A stretch of DNA of 64,000 bases from Clostridium sp. AF37-5. Lineage in GTDB: Bacteria > Bacillota > Clostridia > Lachnospirales > Lachnospiraceae. The stretch is from contig NZ_QUDR01000003.1 in assembly GCF_003477605.1 (NCBI RefSeq), positions 62,001 to 126,000 of the forward strand, given 5' to 3'. Both the position numbers and the translations under genes were made by a program. The notes beneath the pieces were generated by a model. It ran no database searches, was not told the DNA's origin, and saw only the letters and a list, made by a program, of their open reading frames with translations. Shown in pieces: positions 51,378-58,813 of this stretch (position 1 is the stretch's first letter; each line of letters starts with the position of its first letter).

Positions 51378-51859
51378 TGAAAGAAAATGCAAAAGAAAAT
51401 GAGCTTGTCAAGAAACTGACAAACAAACACTATACGATAACAACAGCTGAATCATGTACCGGCGGTTTACTATCGGCAACAATTATTAACGTTTCCGGTG
51501 CGTCGGATGTTATCAACTGTGCTTATGTGACTTATGCAAACGAAGCAAAAGAAAATCTGGTTTCCGTAAGTCATGAAACACTGGAAACAAAAGGTGCTGT
51601 CAGCAAAGAGACAGCAGCCGAAATGTGTGTTGGCTGTGCAAAGGCAGCGAAAGCCGACATAGGGCTTTCTACAACCGGCATTGCGGGACCGGGCGGTGGT
51701 ACAAAAGAAAAGCCTGTTGGGCTTGTGTATCTGGGCTGTTCACTGCATGAGCAGGTTACAGTAGAACGTCATGTGTTTTCCGGTGACAGAGAACAGGTAA
51801 GAAAGCAGGCAGTGGATGCAGCTCTTGATTTGGCAATACGATGTTTAGACAAGGAGTAA
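51377..51859 (+). CDS. pncC: Nicotinamide-nucleotide amidase (CinA C-terminal domain)
   Basis: PncC converts nicotinamide mononucleotide to nicotinic acid mononucleotide in NAD recycling. The 160-residue protein corresponds only to the C-terminal domain of CinA, without the MoaB-like N-terminal half. Typical motifs: TTAESCTGGLLSATIINVSG (about 21-40), YVTYANEAKENLV and STTGIAGPGGGTKEKPVGLV (about 97-116). It overlaps pgsA by one base and stands before a lipoprotein gene. In many Firmicutes pgsA is followed by full-length cinA and recA; here only this short form is present and recA is not. Confidence 0.94.
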   Translation: MKENAKENELVKKLTNKHYTITTAESCTGGLLSATIINVSGASDVINCAYVTYANEAKENLVSVSHETLETKGAVSKETAAEMCVGCAKAAKADIGLSTTGIAGPGGGTKEKPVGLVYLGCSLHEQVTVERHVFSGDREQVRKQAVDAALDLAIRCLDKE

Positions 51860-51864
51860 TAAAA

Positions 51865-52347
51865 TTGAAATTTAAAATAATGGCAATACTTATGGTGGGT
51901 TTGTTATTATTAAATGGTTGTGGAAAAGCGTCTGAGATACCGGCAAAAACAGCCCTTTCGACGCCAAAAAGCACGATGAAGACACTTACGATTTACTCCA
52001 TTGATTCCGATACAATGAGTCTGATTCCGGTTGTTGTTAAAAAAGAGGAAAAAACATTGACAGCAGAGTATATCACTTATCTGGTAACACAGAATTTAGA
52101 AGATGAAGATGTGCGTGTTGACCATGTAGAGCAGCAGAAAAATGTCGTTGTGGTTTCATTTGATTCGAAAGCAAAACCGGTAAAGCGTTGTTCTAAGCAG
52201 ATGGAAACATTAATATTAAACTGTTTTGCCAGCAGTCTGTTGGATAATGTAAAAGATTGCAAAAAAATTATTTACCGATGCAAAAACAAACGATACAAAA
52301 GTTCTCATCGGTCTTTTGGATTTAATGAAGTTTATGCATCGGCATAA
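51865..52347 (+). CDS. Putative lipoprotein, GerMN-like
   Basis: A 160-residue exported protein with a lipobox LLLLNGC (Cys at about residue 19) after a hydrophobic signal. The mature part, after a short Ala/Thr/Pro-rich linker, has one domain (about 40-150) with a strand-helix pattern (TLTIYSIDSDTMSLIPV, TAEYITYLVTQNL, VVVVSFDSKAKPV) that recalls the GerMN domain of spore-germination and envelope lipoproteins; the similarity is weak and judged by eye. The start is TTG 51865, eight bases behind AAGGAG; an ATG at 51841 lies inside the preceding gene and before that site. Probably last or next to last of the folD operon. Confidence 0.75.
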   Translation: MKFKIMAILMVGLLLLNGCGKASEIPAKTALSTPKSTMKTLTIYSIDSDTMSLIPVVVKKEEKTLTAEYITYLVTQNLEDEDVRVDHVEQQKNVVVVSFDSKAKPVKRCSKQMETLILNCFASSLLDNVKDCKKIIYRCKNKRYKSSHRSFGFNEVYASA

Positions 52348-52364
52348 ATACATCGGAGAAGAAA

Positions 52365-53606
52365 ATGAAAAAAGTAATCATAATCGGTGGCGGTCCTGCC
52401 GGCATGATGGCGGCGATTCAAAGTGCCTCATGCGGATGTGACGTCACTATTGTTGAAAAAAATGAAAAATTAGGAAAAAAACTTTTTATCACAGGAAAAG
52501 GCAGGTGCAACCTGACCAACGCCTGTGATATTTCTGATTTGTTTTCTAACGTAATTTCAAATCCTAAGTTTCTCTACAGTGCGTTTTATTCCTTTACCAA
52601 TGAACAGGTCGTTGATTTTTTTAATGAGCATGGTCTGCCTACAAAAGTGGAGCGTGGAAAGCGCGTTTTTCCGGCATCGGATAAATCTTCTGATGTCATC
52701 CGAACATTGGAGAAGGAGTGCGAAAGACTTGGTGTAGCAGTACTTCTTCATACAGCGGTAAAAAAACTTCAAATCAAAGAAAGTAAAGTGACGGGAGTTG
52801 TTCTGAAAAATCAGCATACTCTGCCGGCAGACAAAGTGATTGTGGCAACCGGCGGCTGTTCTTATGTAAGTACCGGTTCAACGGGAGATGGCTATGAATT
52901 TGCAAAAGAGGCAGGGCACACCGTAACGGCAATTCGTCCGGGATTAACCGGAATTGTCACAGCAGATAACATTGGAAAACAATTGCAGGGATTAACGTTA
53001 AAAAACTGTCAGGTATCAATTCGGAGAGAATCCGGTAAGCAGAAATCGCTCTATGATGGTTTCGGTGAAGTCCTGTTTACACATTATGGAGTGAGCGGGC
53101 CACTTATGCTGAGCGCAAGCAGCATCGTTGGTGACAAGCTGCAAAAAGAACCGCTGATACTGCATATTGACTTAAAACCGGCATTGTCAATGGAGCAGTT
53201 AGATAAACGGATTGTGAAAGATTTTTCGGAACGCATGAATTTATCGTTGAAAAATGCCTGCAGAAATCTTCTTCCTGCCAGCATGGTAACAGAAGTGTTG
53301 TCCCGTGCCGGCTTGGATGTTGACAGCAAAGTGAATCAGCTTGACAAAAAAAATCGGTTGAAATTAGTTGACAGCATAAAGGATTTTACGGTAACATTAA
53401 AAGGATTGAGAGATATCAACGAAGCGATTATTACGCGCGGGGGTGTAAAAGTTTCGGAAATTGATCCATCAACGATGGAATCGAAACAAATACAGGGATT
53501 ATTCTTTGCCGGTGAGGTGTTAGATTTGGATGCTTTAACCGGAGGTTTTAATCTTCAGATTGCATGGTCTACCGGGTATTTGGCTGGCAGGGAAGAATCG
53601 AATTAG
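52365..53606 (+). CDS. FAD-dependent oxidoreductase, HI0933/YhiN family
   Basis: A 413-residue flavoprotein of the HI0933 family (YhiN/BaiN-like). The FAD-binding Rossmann motif is VIIIGGGPAGMMAAIQSA (about 4-21), followed by VEKNEKLGKKLFITGKGRCN (about 32-51), a family signature. The C-terminal GLFFAGEVLDLDALTGGFNL (about 378-397) and QIAWSTGYLAG complete the flavin site. Reactions known for relatives include reduction of bile acid intermediates (BaiN), but most members are uncharacterised. It is placed before cmk (15-base gap), an arrangement often seen in Clostridia. Confidence 0.9.
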   Translation: MKKVIIIGGGPAGMMAAIQSASCGCDVTIVEKNEKLGKKLFITGKGRCNLTNACDISDLFSNVISNPKFLYSAFYSFTNEQVVDFFNEHGLPTKVERGKRVFPASDKSSDVIRTLEKECERLGVAVLLHTAVKKLQIKESKVTGVVLKNQHTLPADKVIVATGGCSYVSTGSTGDGYEFAKEAGHTVTAIRPGLTGIVTADNIGKQLQGLTLKNCQVSIRRESGKQKSLYDGFGEVLFTHYGVSGPLMLSASSIVGDKLQKEPLILHIDLKPALSMEQLDKRIVKDFSERMNLSLKNACRNLLPASMVTEVLSRAGLDVDSKVNQLDKKNRLKLVDSIKDFTVTLKGLRDINEAIITRGGVKVSEIDPSTMESKQIQGLFFAGEVLDLDALTGGFNLQIAWSTGYLAGREESN

Positions 53607-53621
53607 AAGGAGGCGTTACGA

Positions 53622-54290
53622 ATGAATATTGCAATTGATGGACCGGCAGGAGCCGGAAAAAGCTCAATCGCAAAGCTAGTAGCAAAAAAACTGAATTATG
53701 TTTATGTAGACACAGGTGCTATGTTCCGCACGATGGCGTATTATTTTTTGACAAACGGCATTGATACAACAGATGAAAATGCGGTAAATGAAAAATGTCA
53801 GGCAATTGATATTACGATTCAGTATGAAAACGGCGAGCAGCATATTTTCTTAAATGGTGCGGATGTCAGCAAAGAAATCCGTAAAGAAGAAGTTGGAAAA
53901 AATGCTTCGGTAGTTGCAAAATATCCAAAGGTTCGCGAAAAATTATTAGAATTGCAGAGAAATTTGGCGGCTGCCAATGATGTCATTATGGATGGCAGAG
54001 ATATTGGAACCGTTGTTTTGCCAAATGCTGAGTGCAAAATTTATCTGACGGCAAGTTCTTTTGTGCGCGCAAACCGCCGTTACAAAGAATTAATAGAAAA
54101 AGGAGAAACCTGCGATTTGGCACAAATTGAGAAGGATATCATTGCTAGAGATGAACAGGATATGAACCGTGAAATTGCGCCGTTAAAGCAGGCAGAAGAT
54201 GCAGTATATCTGGATTCCTCTGATTTATCAATCGATGAAGTGGTAAATAAAATTATTGAAATACAAGGAGCATCGGCTCATGACAATTAA
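53622..54290 (+). CDS. cmk: Cytidylate kinase
   Basis: Cmk phosphorylates CMP and dCMP. The 222-residue protein has the P-loop IDGPAGAGKSSIAKLVAKKL (about 4-23), YVDTGAMFRTMAYYFL (about 28-43), and the VIMDGRDIGTVVLPNAECKI segment (about 123-142). The start ATG follows AAGGAGG. The stop codon lies 11 bases inside ispH, so cmk-ispH are coupled. Confidence 0.97.
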   Translation: MNIAIDGPAGAGKSSIAKLVAKKLNYVYVDTGAMFRTMAYYFLTNGIDTTDENAVNEKCQAIDITIQYENGEQHIFLNGADVSKEIRKEEVGKNASVVAKYPKVREKLLELQRNLAAANDVIMDGRDIGTVVLPNAECKIYLTASSFVRANRRYKELIEKGETCDLAQIEKDIIARDEQDMNREIAPLKQAEDAVYLDSSDLSIDEVVNKIIEIQGASAHDN

Positions 54291-55152
54291 ATGTGCAGAC
54301 AGCGCGGGGTTCTGTTTTGGAGTAAAGCGGGCCGTTGATACGGTATATGATTTATTGGCAGAAAAAAAATACAAAGTATATACACTTGGACCGATTATTC
54401 ACAACGAGCAGGTAGTAGAGGATTTAGCATCGCAGGGGGTACAGGTGATTGAACACCCGGATGAAATTGCAAAAGAAGACAGGAGTCAGGCGATTTTAGT
54501 GATTCGTTCGCACGGTGTACCGGAATCCGTCATTCACACGCTAAACGAAGAAAAGATTCCTTTTGAAGATGCAACGTGTCCATTTGTGAAAAAAATTCAT
54601 AAAACCGTTGCTGAATATAGTAAAAAAGGATATGAAATTGTTATCATCGGTTCGGCAAAACATCCGGAAGTACAGGGGATTCTCGGATGGACCAAAAACG
54701 GTGGAACCGTCGTAGAATCGAAGGAAGATGCCCTTTTATTTAAGCCGTCAAAAGAGGAAAAACCGATATGCGTGGTAGCACAAACGACATTTAATTACAA
54801 AAAATTTCAAGAATTAGTTGAAATTTTTTCAAAAAAAGGTTATGATATACTTGCTGTGAATACAATTTGTAATGCTACGTCTACACGTCAGACGGAGGCG
54901 GAGTCTTTAGCAAAGGATTCCGACGCTATGATTGTGATAGGCGGAACACATTCATCCAATTCACGCAAGTTATACGAAATATGTAAAAATCAGTGTGAAA
55001 ACACTTTTTTTATACAGACAGCAGAAGATTTGCCGGATATCCCGGTCTCATCTTTTGCAAGCCTAGGTATTACTGCCGGGGCATCGACCCCAAATACTAT
55101 TATACAGGAGGTTCTTAAGGCATGTCAGAAGCAAGTTTCGCAGAATTATTAG
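54280..55152 (+). CDS. ispH: 4-hydroxy-3-methylbut-2-enyl diphosphate reductase
   Basis: IspH is the last enzyme of the MEP isoprenoid pathway; it reduces HMBPP to IPP and DMAPP with a [4Fe-4S] cluster. The 290-residue protein has the three conserved Cys in AGFCFGVKRAV (about 12), DATCPFVKKIH (about 96) and NTICNATSTRQTEAE (about 190-204), plus the SHGVPE and GGTHSSNS motifs. ATG 54280 is preceded by AAGGAG in the end of cmk. The 3' end overlaps the S1-domain gene by 31 bases in another frame. In other Clostridia these two are often fused; here they are separate but overlapping. Confidence 0.97.
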   Translation: MTIKCADSAGFCFGVKRAVDTVYDLLAEKKYKVYTLGPIIHNEQVVEDLASQGVQVIEHPDEIAKEDRSQAILVIRSHGVPESVIHTLNEEKIPFEDATCPFVKKIHKTVAEYSKKGYEIVIIGSAKHPEVQGILGWTKNGGTVVESKEDALLFKPSKEEKPICVVAQTTFNYKKFQELVEIFSKKGYDILAVNTICNATSTRQTEAESLAKDSDAMIVIGGTHSSNSRKLYEICKNQCENTFFIQTAEDLPDIPVSSFASLGITAGASTPNTIIQEVLKACQKQVSQNY

Positions 55153-56219
55153 AGGATTCATTAGTCACAATCCACAATGGTGAGATTGTAGAAGGGACAG
55201 TTATCGGAGTTAAAGACAATGAGATTATCTTGAACATTGGATATAAAGCAGATGGTATTTTAACGAAGAATGAATACAGTAACAATACTGATGTTGACTT
55301 GACCTCCGAAGTAAAACCAGGAGATACGATGACTGTTAAAGTTTTGAAAGTCAACGATGGTGAGGGACAGGTTCTTCTTACTTATAAGAGACTTCAGCAG
55401 GACAAGATGAATGAACGTTTTCAGGAAGCATTTGAAAATCAGGAAGTACTTACCGGAAAAGTTTCCATGGTACTCAAAGGCGGTTTGAGTGTTTCTTATG
55501 GTGAAGGCCGTGTGTTTATCCCGGCTAGTCTGGTATCCGATATGTATGAGAGAGATTTATCCAAATATCAGGATCAGGAAGTTGAATTCGTTCTTACTGA
55601 AGTTAATCCACGTAAGAGAAGAATTATTGGCGACCGCAAACAGTTAATCGTTGCTAAGAAGAAAAAAATGCAGGAAGAATTGCTTTCCCGTATTAAAGTT
55701 GGCATGATGGTAGAAGGTACTGTTAAAAACCTTACCGATTTTGGTGCATTCATCGACTTGGGCGGAGCAGATGGACTTCTTCACATCTCCGAGATGTCAT
55801 GGGGACGCGTTGCAGATCCTAAAAAGCTGTTCAAAGTTGGCGATAAAGTAAATGTCATGATTAAAGATATTCAAGACACAAAGATTGCACTTACTCTTAA
55901 ACTGGAAGAGAACAATCCATGGAAAAATGCAGCAGAGAAGTATCAGATTGGTACAGTCGTAACCGGTAAGGTTGCCCGCATGACTGATTTTGGTGCATTT
56001 ATTGAGTTGGAAGAAGGAATTGACGCATTGCTTCATGTTTCTCAGATTGCTATTGAGCATGTAGAAAAACCTTCCGATGTTTTGAAAGTAGGTCAGGAAA
56101 TTACTGCTAAAATCGTTGATTTCAATGAAGAAACAAAGAAAATCAGCTTAAGTGTAAAAGCACTTGAGATTGAGAAACGCAACGAAGCAGCAGATGTTGA
56201 AGATTCCGAAGAAGAATAA
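55122..56219 (+). CDS. Ribosomal protein S1-like RNA-binding protein
   Basis: A 365-residue protein of four S1 (OB-fold) domains at about 18-87, 103-168, 187-256 and 273-342. The last two are the best conserved (GTVKNLTDFGAFIDLGGADG, LLHISEMSW; GKVARMTDFGAFIELEEGID, LLHVSQI). The first two are more divergent, as in Firmicute S1 homologues (YpfD type), and the protein lacks the six-domain layout of enterobacterial RpsA. It begins inside the end of ispH, behind AGGAGG, and its stop overlaps the start of cheR (TAATG). The acidic C-terminus is typical. Confidence 0.93.
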   Translation: MSEASFAELLEDSLVTIHNGEIVEGTVIGVKDNEIILNIGYKADGILTKNEYSNNTDVDLTSEVKPGDTMTVKVLKVNDGEGQVLLTYKRLQQDKMNERFQEAFENQEVLTGKVSMVLKGGLSVSYGEGRVFIPASLVSDMYERDLSKYQDQEVEFVLTEVNPRKRRIIGDRKQLIVAKKKKMQEELLSRIKVGMMVEGTVKNLTDFGAFIDLGGADGLLHISEMSWGRVADPKKLFKVGDKVNVMIKDIQDTKIALTLKLEENNPWKNAAEKYQIGTVVTGKVARMTDFGAFIELEEGIDALLHVSQIAIEHVEKPSDVLKVGQEITAKIVDFNEETKKISLSVKALEIEKRNEAADVEDSEEE

Positions 56220-57001
56220 TGAGTCTTTACGATTACGAATGGTTTAAAAGCGGATTCCTTTCAATGTCAGGAATTGATTTAAATTCCTACAAAGAAGGGC
56301 AGATGAAGCGGCGGATTAATAATTTTTTGAAAAAACATCAAGTAGATGATTATAACACTTTTTTGTCATTACTTAGACAGGATACAGAAATTCATGATAG
56401 TTTTATTACATATTTGACTATCAATGTATCAGAGTTTTACCGAAATCCTCTGCAATGGCAGACCTTGGAAAAGGATATCATTCCACTGCTTTTGAAACGC
56501 TTTCCAAAACCTTTGCGTATTTGGAGTGCAGCCTGTTCAACAGGTGATGAGCCATATTCGCTGGCGATGGTTTTAAGTGATTTTCTTCCATTGAGTCAAG
56601 TTCAGATTTTGGCGACGGATATGGACGCGGAAGTTTTAGCAAAAGCAAAGGCGGGGTGTTACACCGGTCAGAGCATTAAAGGACTGCCGCAGCGTTACAG
56701 AGATAAATTTTTAGAAAAAGATGAGCATGGTATTTACCGTGTTTCTGACAAATTAAAATCATGTATTTCTTTTAAGCAGCACAATCTGTTAAAGGATGGA
56801 TATCCGCAGAGAGTTCATCTGATTGTATGCCGGAATGTGATGATTTACTTTACGGAAGAGGCAAAGGAGCGGATTTACCGCCGATTTTCGGATTCCTTAT
56901 GCAAACAGGGAATTTTGTTTGTAGGAAGCACTGAGCAGATTATTGGTGCGAAAAAGTATAATTTCCAGGGAATTCAGTCATTTTTTTATGAAAAACAGTA
57001 A
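56219..57001 (+). CDS. cheR: CheR-type protein-glutamate methyltransferase
   Basis: CheR transfers methyl groups from SAM to glutamates of chemoreceptors. The 260-residue protein has the N-terminal helical CheR domain (about 10-65, GIDLNSYKEGQMKRRINNFL) and the C-terminal SAM-binding domain: WSAACSTGDEPYSLAMVLSD (about 101-120), ATDMDAEVLAKAKAGCY (about 138-154), and HLIVCRNVMIYFTEEAKERI (about 200-219). No other chemotaxis gene lies in the window. It is coupled to the S1 gene by a one-base overlap and ends at a terminator, so it is the last gene of this operon. Confidence 0.94.
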   Translation: MSLYDYEWFKSGFLSMSGIDLNSYKEGQMKRRINNFLKKHQVDDYNTFLSLLRQDTEIHDSFITYLTINVSEFYRNPLQWQTLEKDIIPLLLKRFPKPLRIWSAACSTGDEPYSLAMVLSDFLPLSQVQILATDMDAEVLAKAKAGCYTGQSIKGLPQRYRDKFLEKDEHGIYRVSDKLKSCISFKQHNLLKDGYPQRVHLIVCRNVMIYFTEEAKERIYRRFSDSLCKQGILFVGSTEQIIGAKKYNFQGIQSFFYEKQ

Positions 57002-57002
57002 G

Positions 57003-57026
57003 AAAACCACCTTCGGGTGGTTTTTT
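57003..57026 (+). terminator. Terminator after cheR
   Basis: AAAACCACC (57003-57011) pairs with GGTGGTTTT (57016-57024) around a stable TTCG tetraloop, leading into a T run. Confidence 0.92.
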
Positions 57027-57091
57027 GATTGCTTTTTTTCTCATTTTCTAGTATATTTATAACGTATGAGTTTTTTTAGGAGGTAAAAAAG

Positions 57092-58096
57092 ATGGAAAAT
57101 AAAGTTGTAATTGCGTTAGATGCCATGGGTGGCGATTACGCACCGGTTGAAACAGTAAAGGGAGCCGTAGAGGCAGTAAATGAGAATAAGGGTATGAAAG
57201 TAATTCTTGTTGGCAGAGAAGAAGAAATAAAAAGTGAGCTTGCAAAATATACCTATGAGGAAGCAAGCATTGAAATCGTGAATGCAACAGAAATTATTGA
57301 TATGGGTGAAGTCCCAACAAAGGCAATTCGTGAGAAGAAAGATTCTTCTTTAGTTGTTGCCATGAAATTAGTACGCGATGGAAAGGCGGATGCGATTGTA
57401 TCGGCAGGAAGTACAGGTGCCATTTTGGTTGGTGGACAACTTGTTGTTGGTCGAATCAAAGGAATCAAGCGTCCGGCACTTGCACCATTTTTACCTTCTA
57501 AAAACGGATTTTCTCTGTTAATCGACTGTGGAGCGAATGTAGACGCTCGTCCGGAACATCTGGTTCAGTTTGCTCAGATGGGTTCGGTTTATTTTGAAAA
57601 CGTTATGGGCAAAAAAAATCCAACGGTTGGTATTGTAAATATCGGAACCGAAGAGGAAAAAGGAAATCAGCTTGTGAAAGAAACATATCCGTTGCTTCGT
57701 GACTGCAAAAACATTAATTTTGTCGGAAGTGTTGAGGCAAGAGATATTGCAAAAGGCGGCACAGATATTCTTGTCTGTGAAGCTTTTGTCGGTAATGTGA
57801 TTTTGAAATTCTTTGAAGGTGTTGCTAAAACATTCTTAGGCTGCATCAAAGAGGGCATTATGAAGAGCCTCCGCACAAAAATCGGTGGTATGCTGATTAA
57901 ACCGGCATTAAAAGGATTATTAAAGACATTTGATGTCAGCAGCCAGGGCGGTGCCCCGTTGTTAGGATTAAAAGGGCTTGTGGTAAAGGCTCATGGAAAT
58001 TCCAAGAGTGCGGAAATCAAAACGGCTTTGGGACAATGTATTACATTTAAAGAAAATAGTATTAATGAAAAAATACAGGACAAGATTCAGGCTTAA
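57092..58096 (+). CDS. plsX: Phosphate acyltransferase PlsX
   Basis: PlsX makes acyl phosphate from acyl-ACP for phospholipid synthesis. The 334-residue protein has the N-terminal ALDAMGGDYAPVETVKGAV (about 9-27), the SAGSTGAILVGG segment (about 105-116), LIDCGANVDARPEHLVQFA (about 147-165) and GFVGNVILKFFEG-like region (about 230-243). The start ATG follows AGGAGG. A weak -10 (TATAAC, 57058) precedes it. The usual acyl carrier protein gene is missing downstream: rnc follows after 15 bases. Confidence 0.96.
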   Translation: MENKVVIALDAMGGDYAPVETVKGAVEAVNENKGMKVILVGREEEIKSELAKYTYEEASIEIVNATEIIDMGEVPTKAIREKKDSSLVVAMKLVRDGKADAIVSAGSTGAILVGGQLVVGRIKGIKRPALAPFLPSKNGFSLLIDCGANVDARPEHLVQFAQMGSVYFENVMGKKNPTVGIVNIGTEEEKGNQLVKETYPLLRDCKNINFVGSVEARDIAKGGTDILVCEAFVGNVILKFFEGVAKTFLGCIKEGIMKSLRTKIGGMLIKPALKGLLKTFDVSSQGGAPLLGLKGLVVKAHGNSKSAEIKTALGQCITFKENSINEKIQDKIQA

Positions 58097-58111
58097 AGGA
58101 GGCTTTGTGCT

Positions 58112-58810
58112 GTGAAAGAAGACAAATTAACACAGTTACAGGACAAAATTGGATATCACTTTCAAAATCTTTCGTTGCTTAACAATGCGCTGACACATAG
58201 TTCGTATGCTAATGAGAGGCATTGGAAATATGAGAGAAACAATGAGCGGCTGGAATTTTTGGGAGATGCTGTTTTAGAATTGGTAAGCAGTGATTATATC
58301 TTCTCAAACCATAAGGATATGGTAGAAGGAAAAATGACGAAGCTGCGTGCCAGTTTAGTATGCGAGATGAGTCTTGCATCTTCTGCCAGGGAAATTGAAT
58401 TAGGAGAATATTTGAAACTGGGACACGGCGAATGGGTTACCGGTGGCGGCAAGAGAGATTCAATTTTGTCTGACGCTTTTGAAGCTGTGATTGGCGCAAT
58501 TTATCTGGATGGTGGATTGAATCCGGCAAGAGAGTTTATTTTGCAGTATGTTTTATCGGACATCGAAAAGAAACAGTTATTTTATGACAGTAAGACAATT
58601 TTGCAGGAAATTATCCAGAGCAAATTTCACGAAAAAACAAATCTTTCTTATGCACTGGAAAAAGAGGAAGGCCCTGACCACAATAAATCGTTTGAAGTGG
58701 TCTGCATGGTAAATGAGAAAGCCTATGGCCGTGGAAGAGGCCGTACGAAAAAGGCGGCCGAACAAAAGGCGGCGTATGAAACGATATTATTATTGAGACA
58801 GGAGAAGTAG
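58112..58810 (+). CDS. rnc: Ribonuclease III
   Basis: RNase III cleaves double-stranded RNA in rRNA maturation and mRNA control. The 232-residue protein has the catalytic signature NERLEFLGDAVLELVSSDYI (about 44-63) with its acidic metal ligands, the second acidic site in DAFEAVIGAIYLDGG (about 123-137), and a C-terminal double-stranded RNA-binding domain (about 158-230, GRGRGRTKKAAEQKAAYET). The start is GTG 58112, behind AAAGGAGG. smc follows after three bases. Confidence 0.97.
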   Translation: MKEDKLTQLQDKIGYHFQNLSLLNNALTHSSYANERHWKYERNNERLEFLGDAVLELVSSDYIFSNHKDMVEGKMTKLRASLVCEMSLASSAREIELGEYLKLGHGEWVTGGGKRDSILSDAFEAVIGAIYLDGGLNPAREFILQYVLSDIEKKQLFYDSKTILQEIIQSKFHEKTNLSYALEKEEGPDHNKSFEVVCMVNEKAYGRGRGRTKKAAEQKAAYETILLLRQEK

Positions 58811-58813
58811 TCC

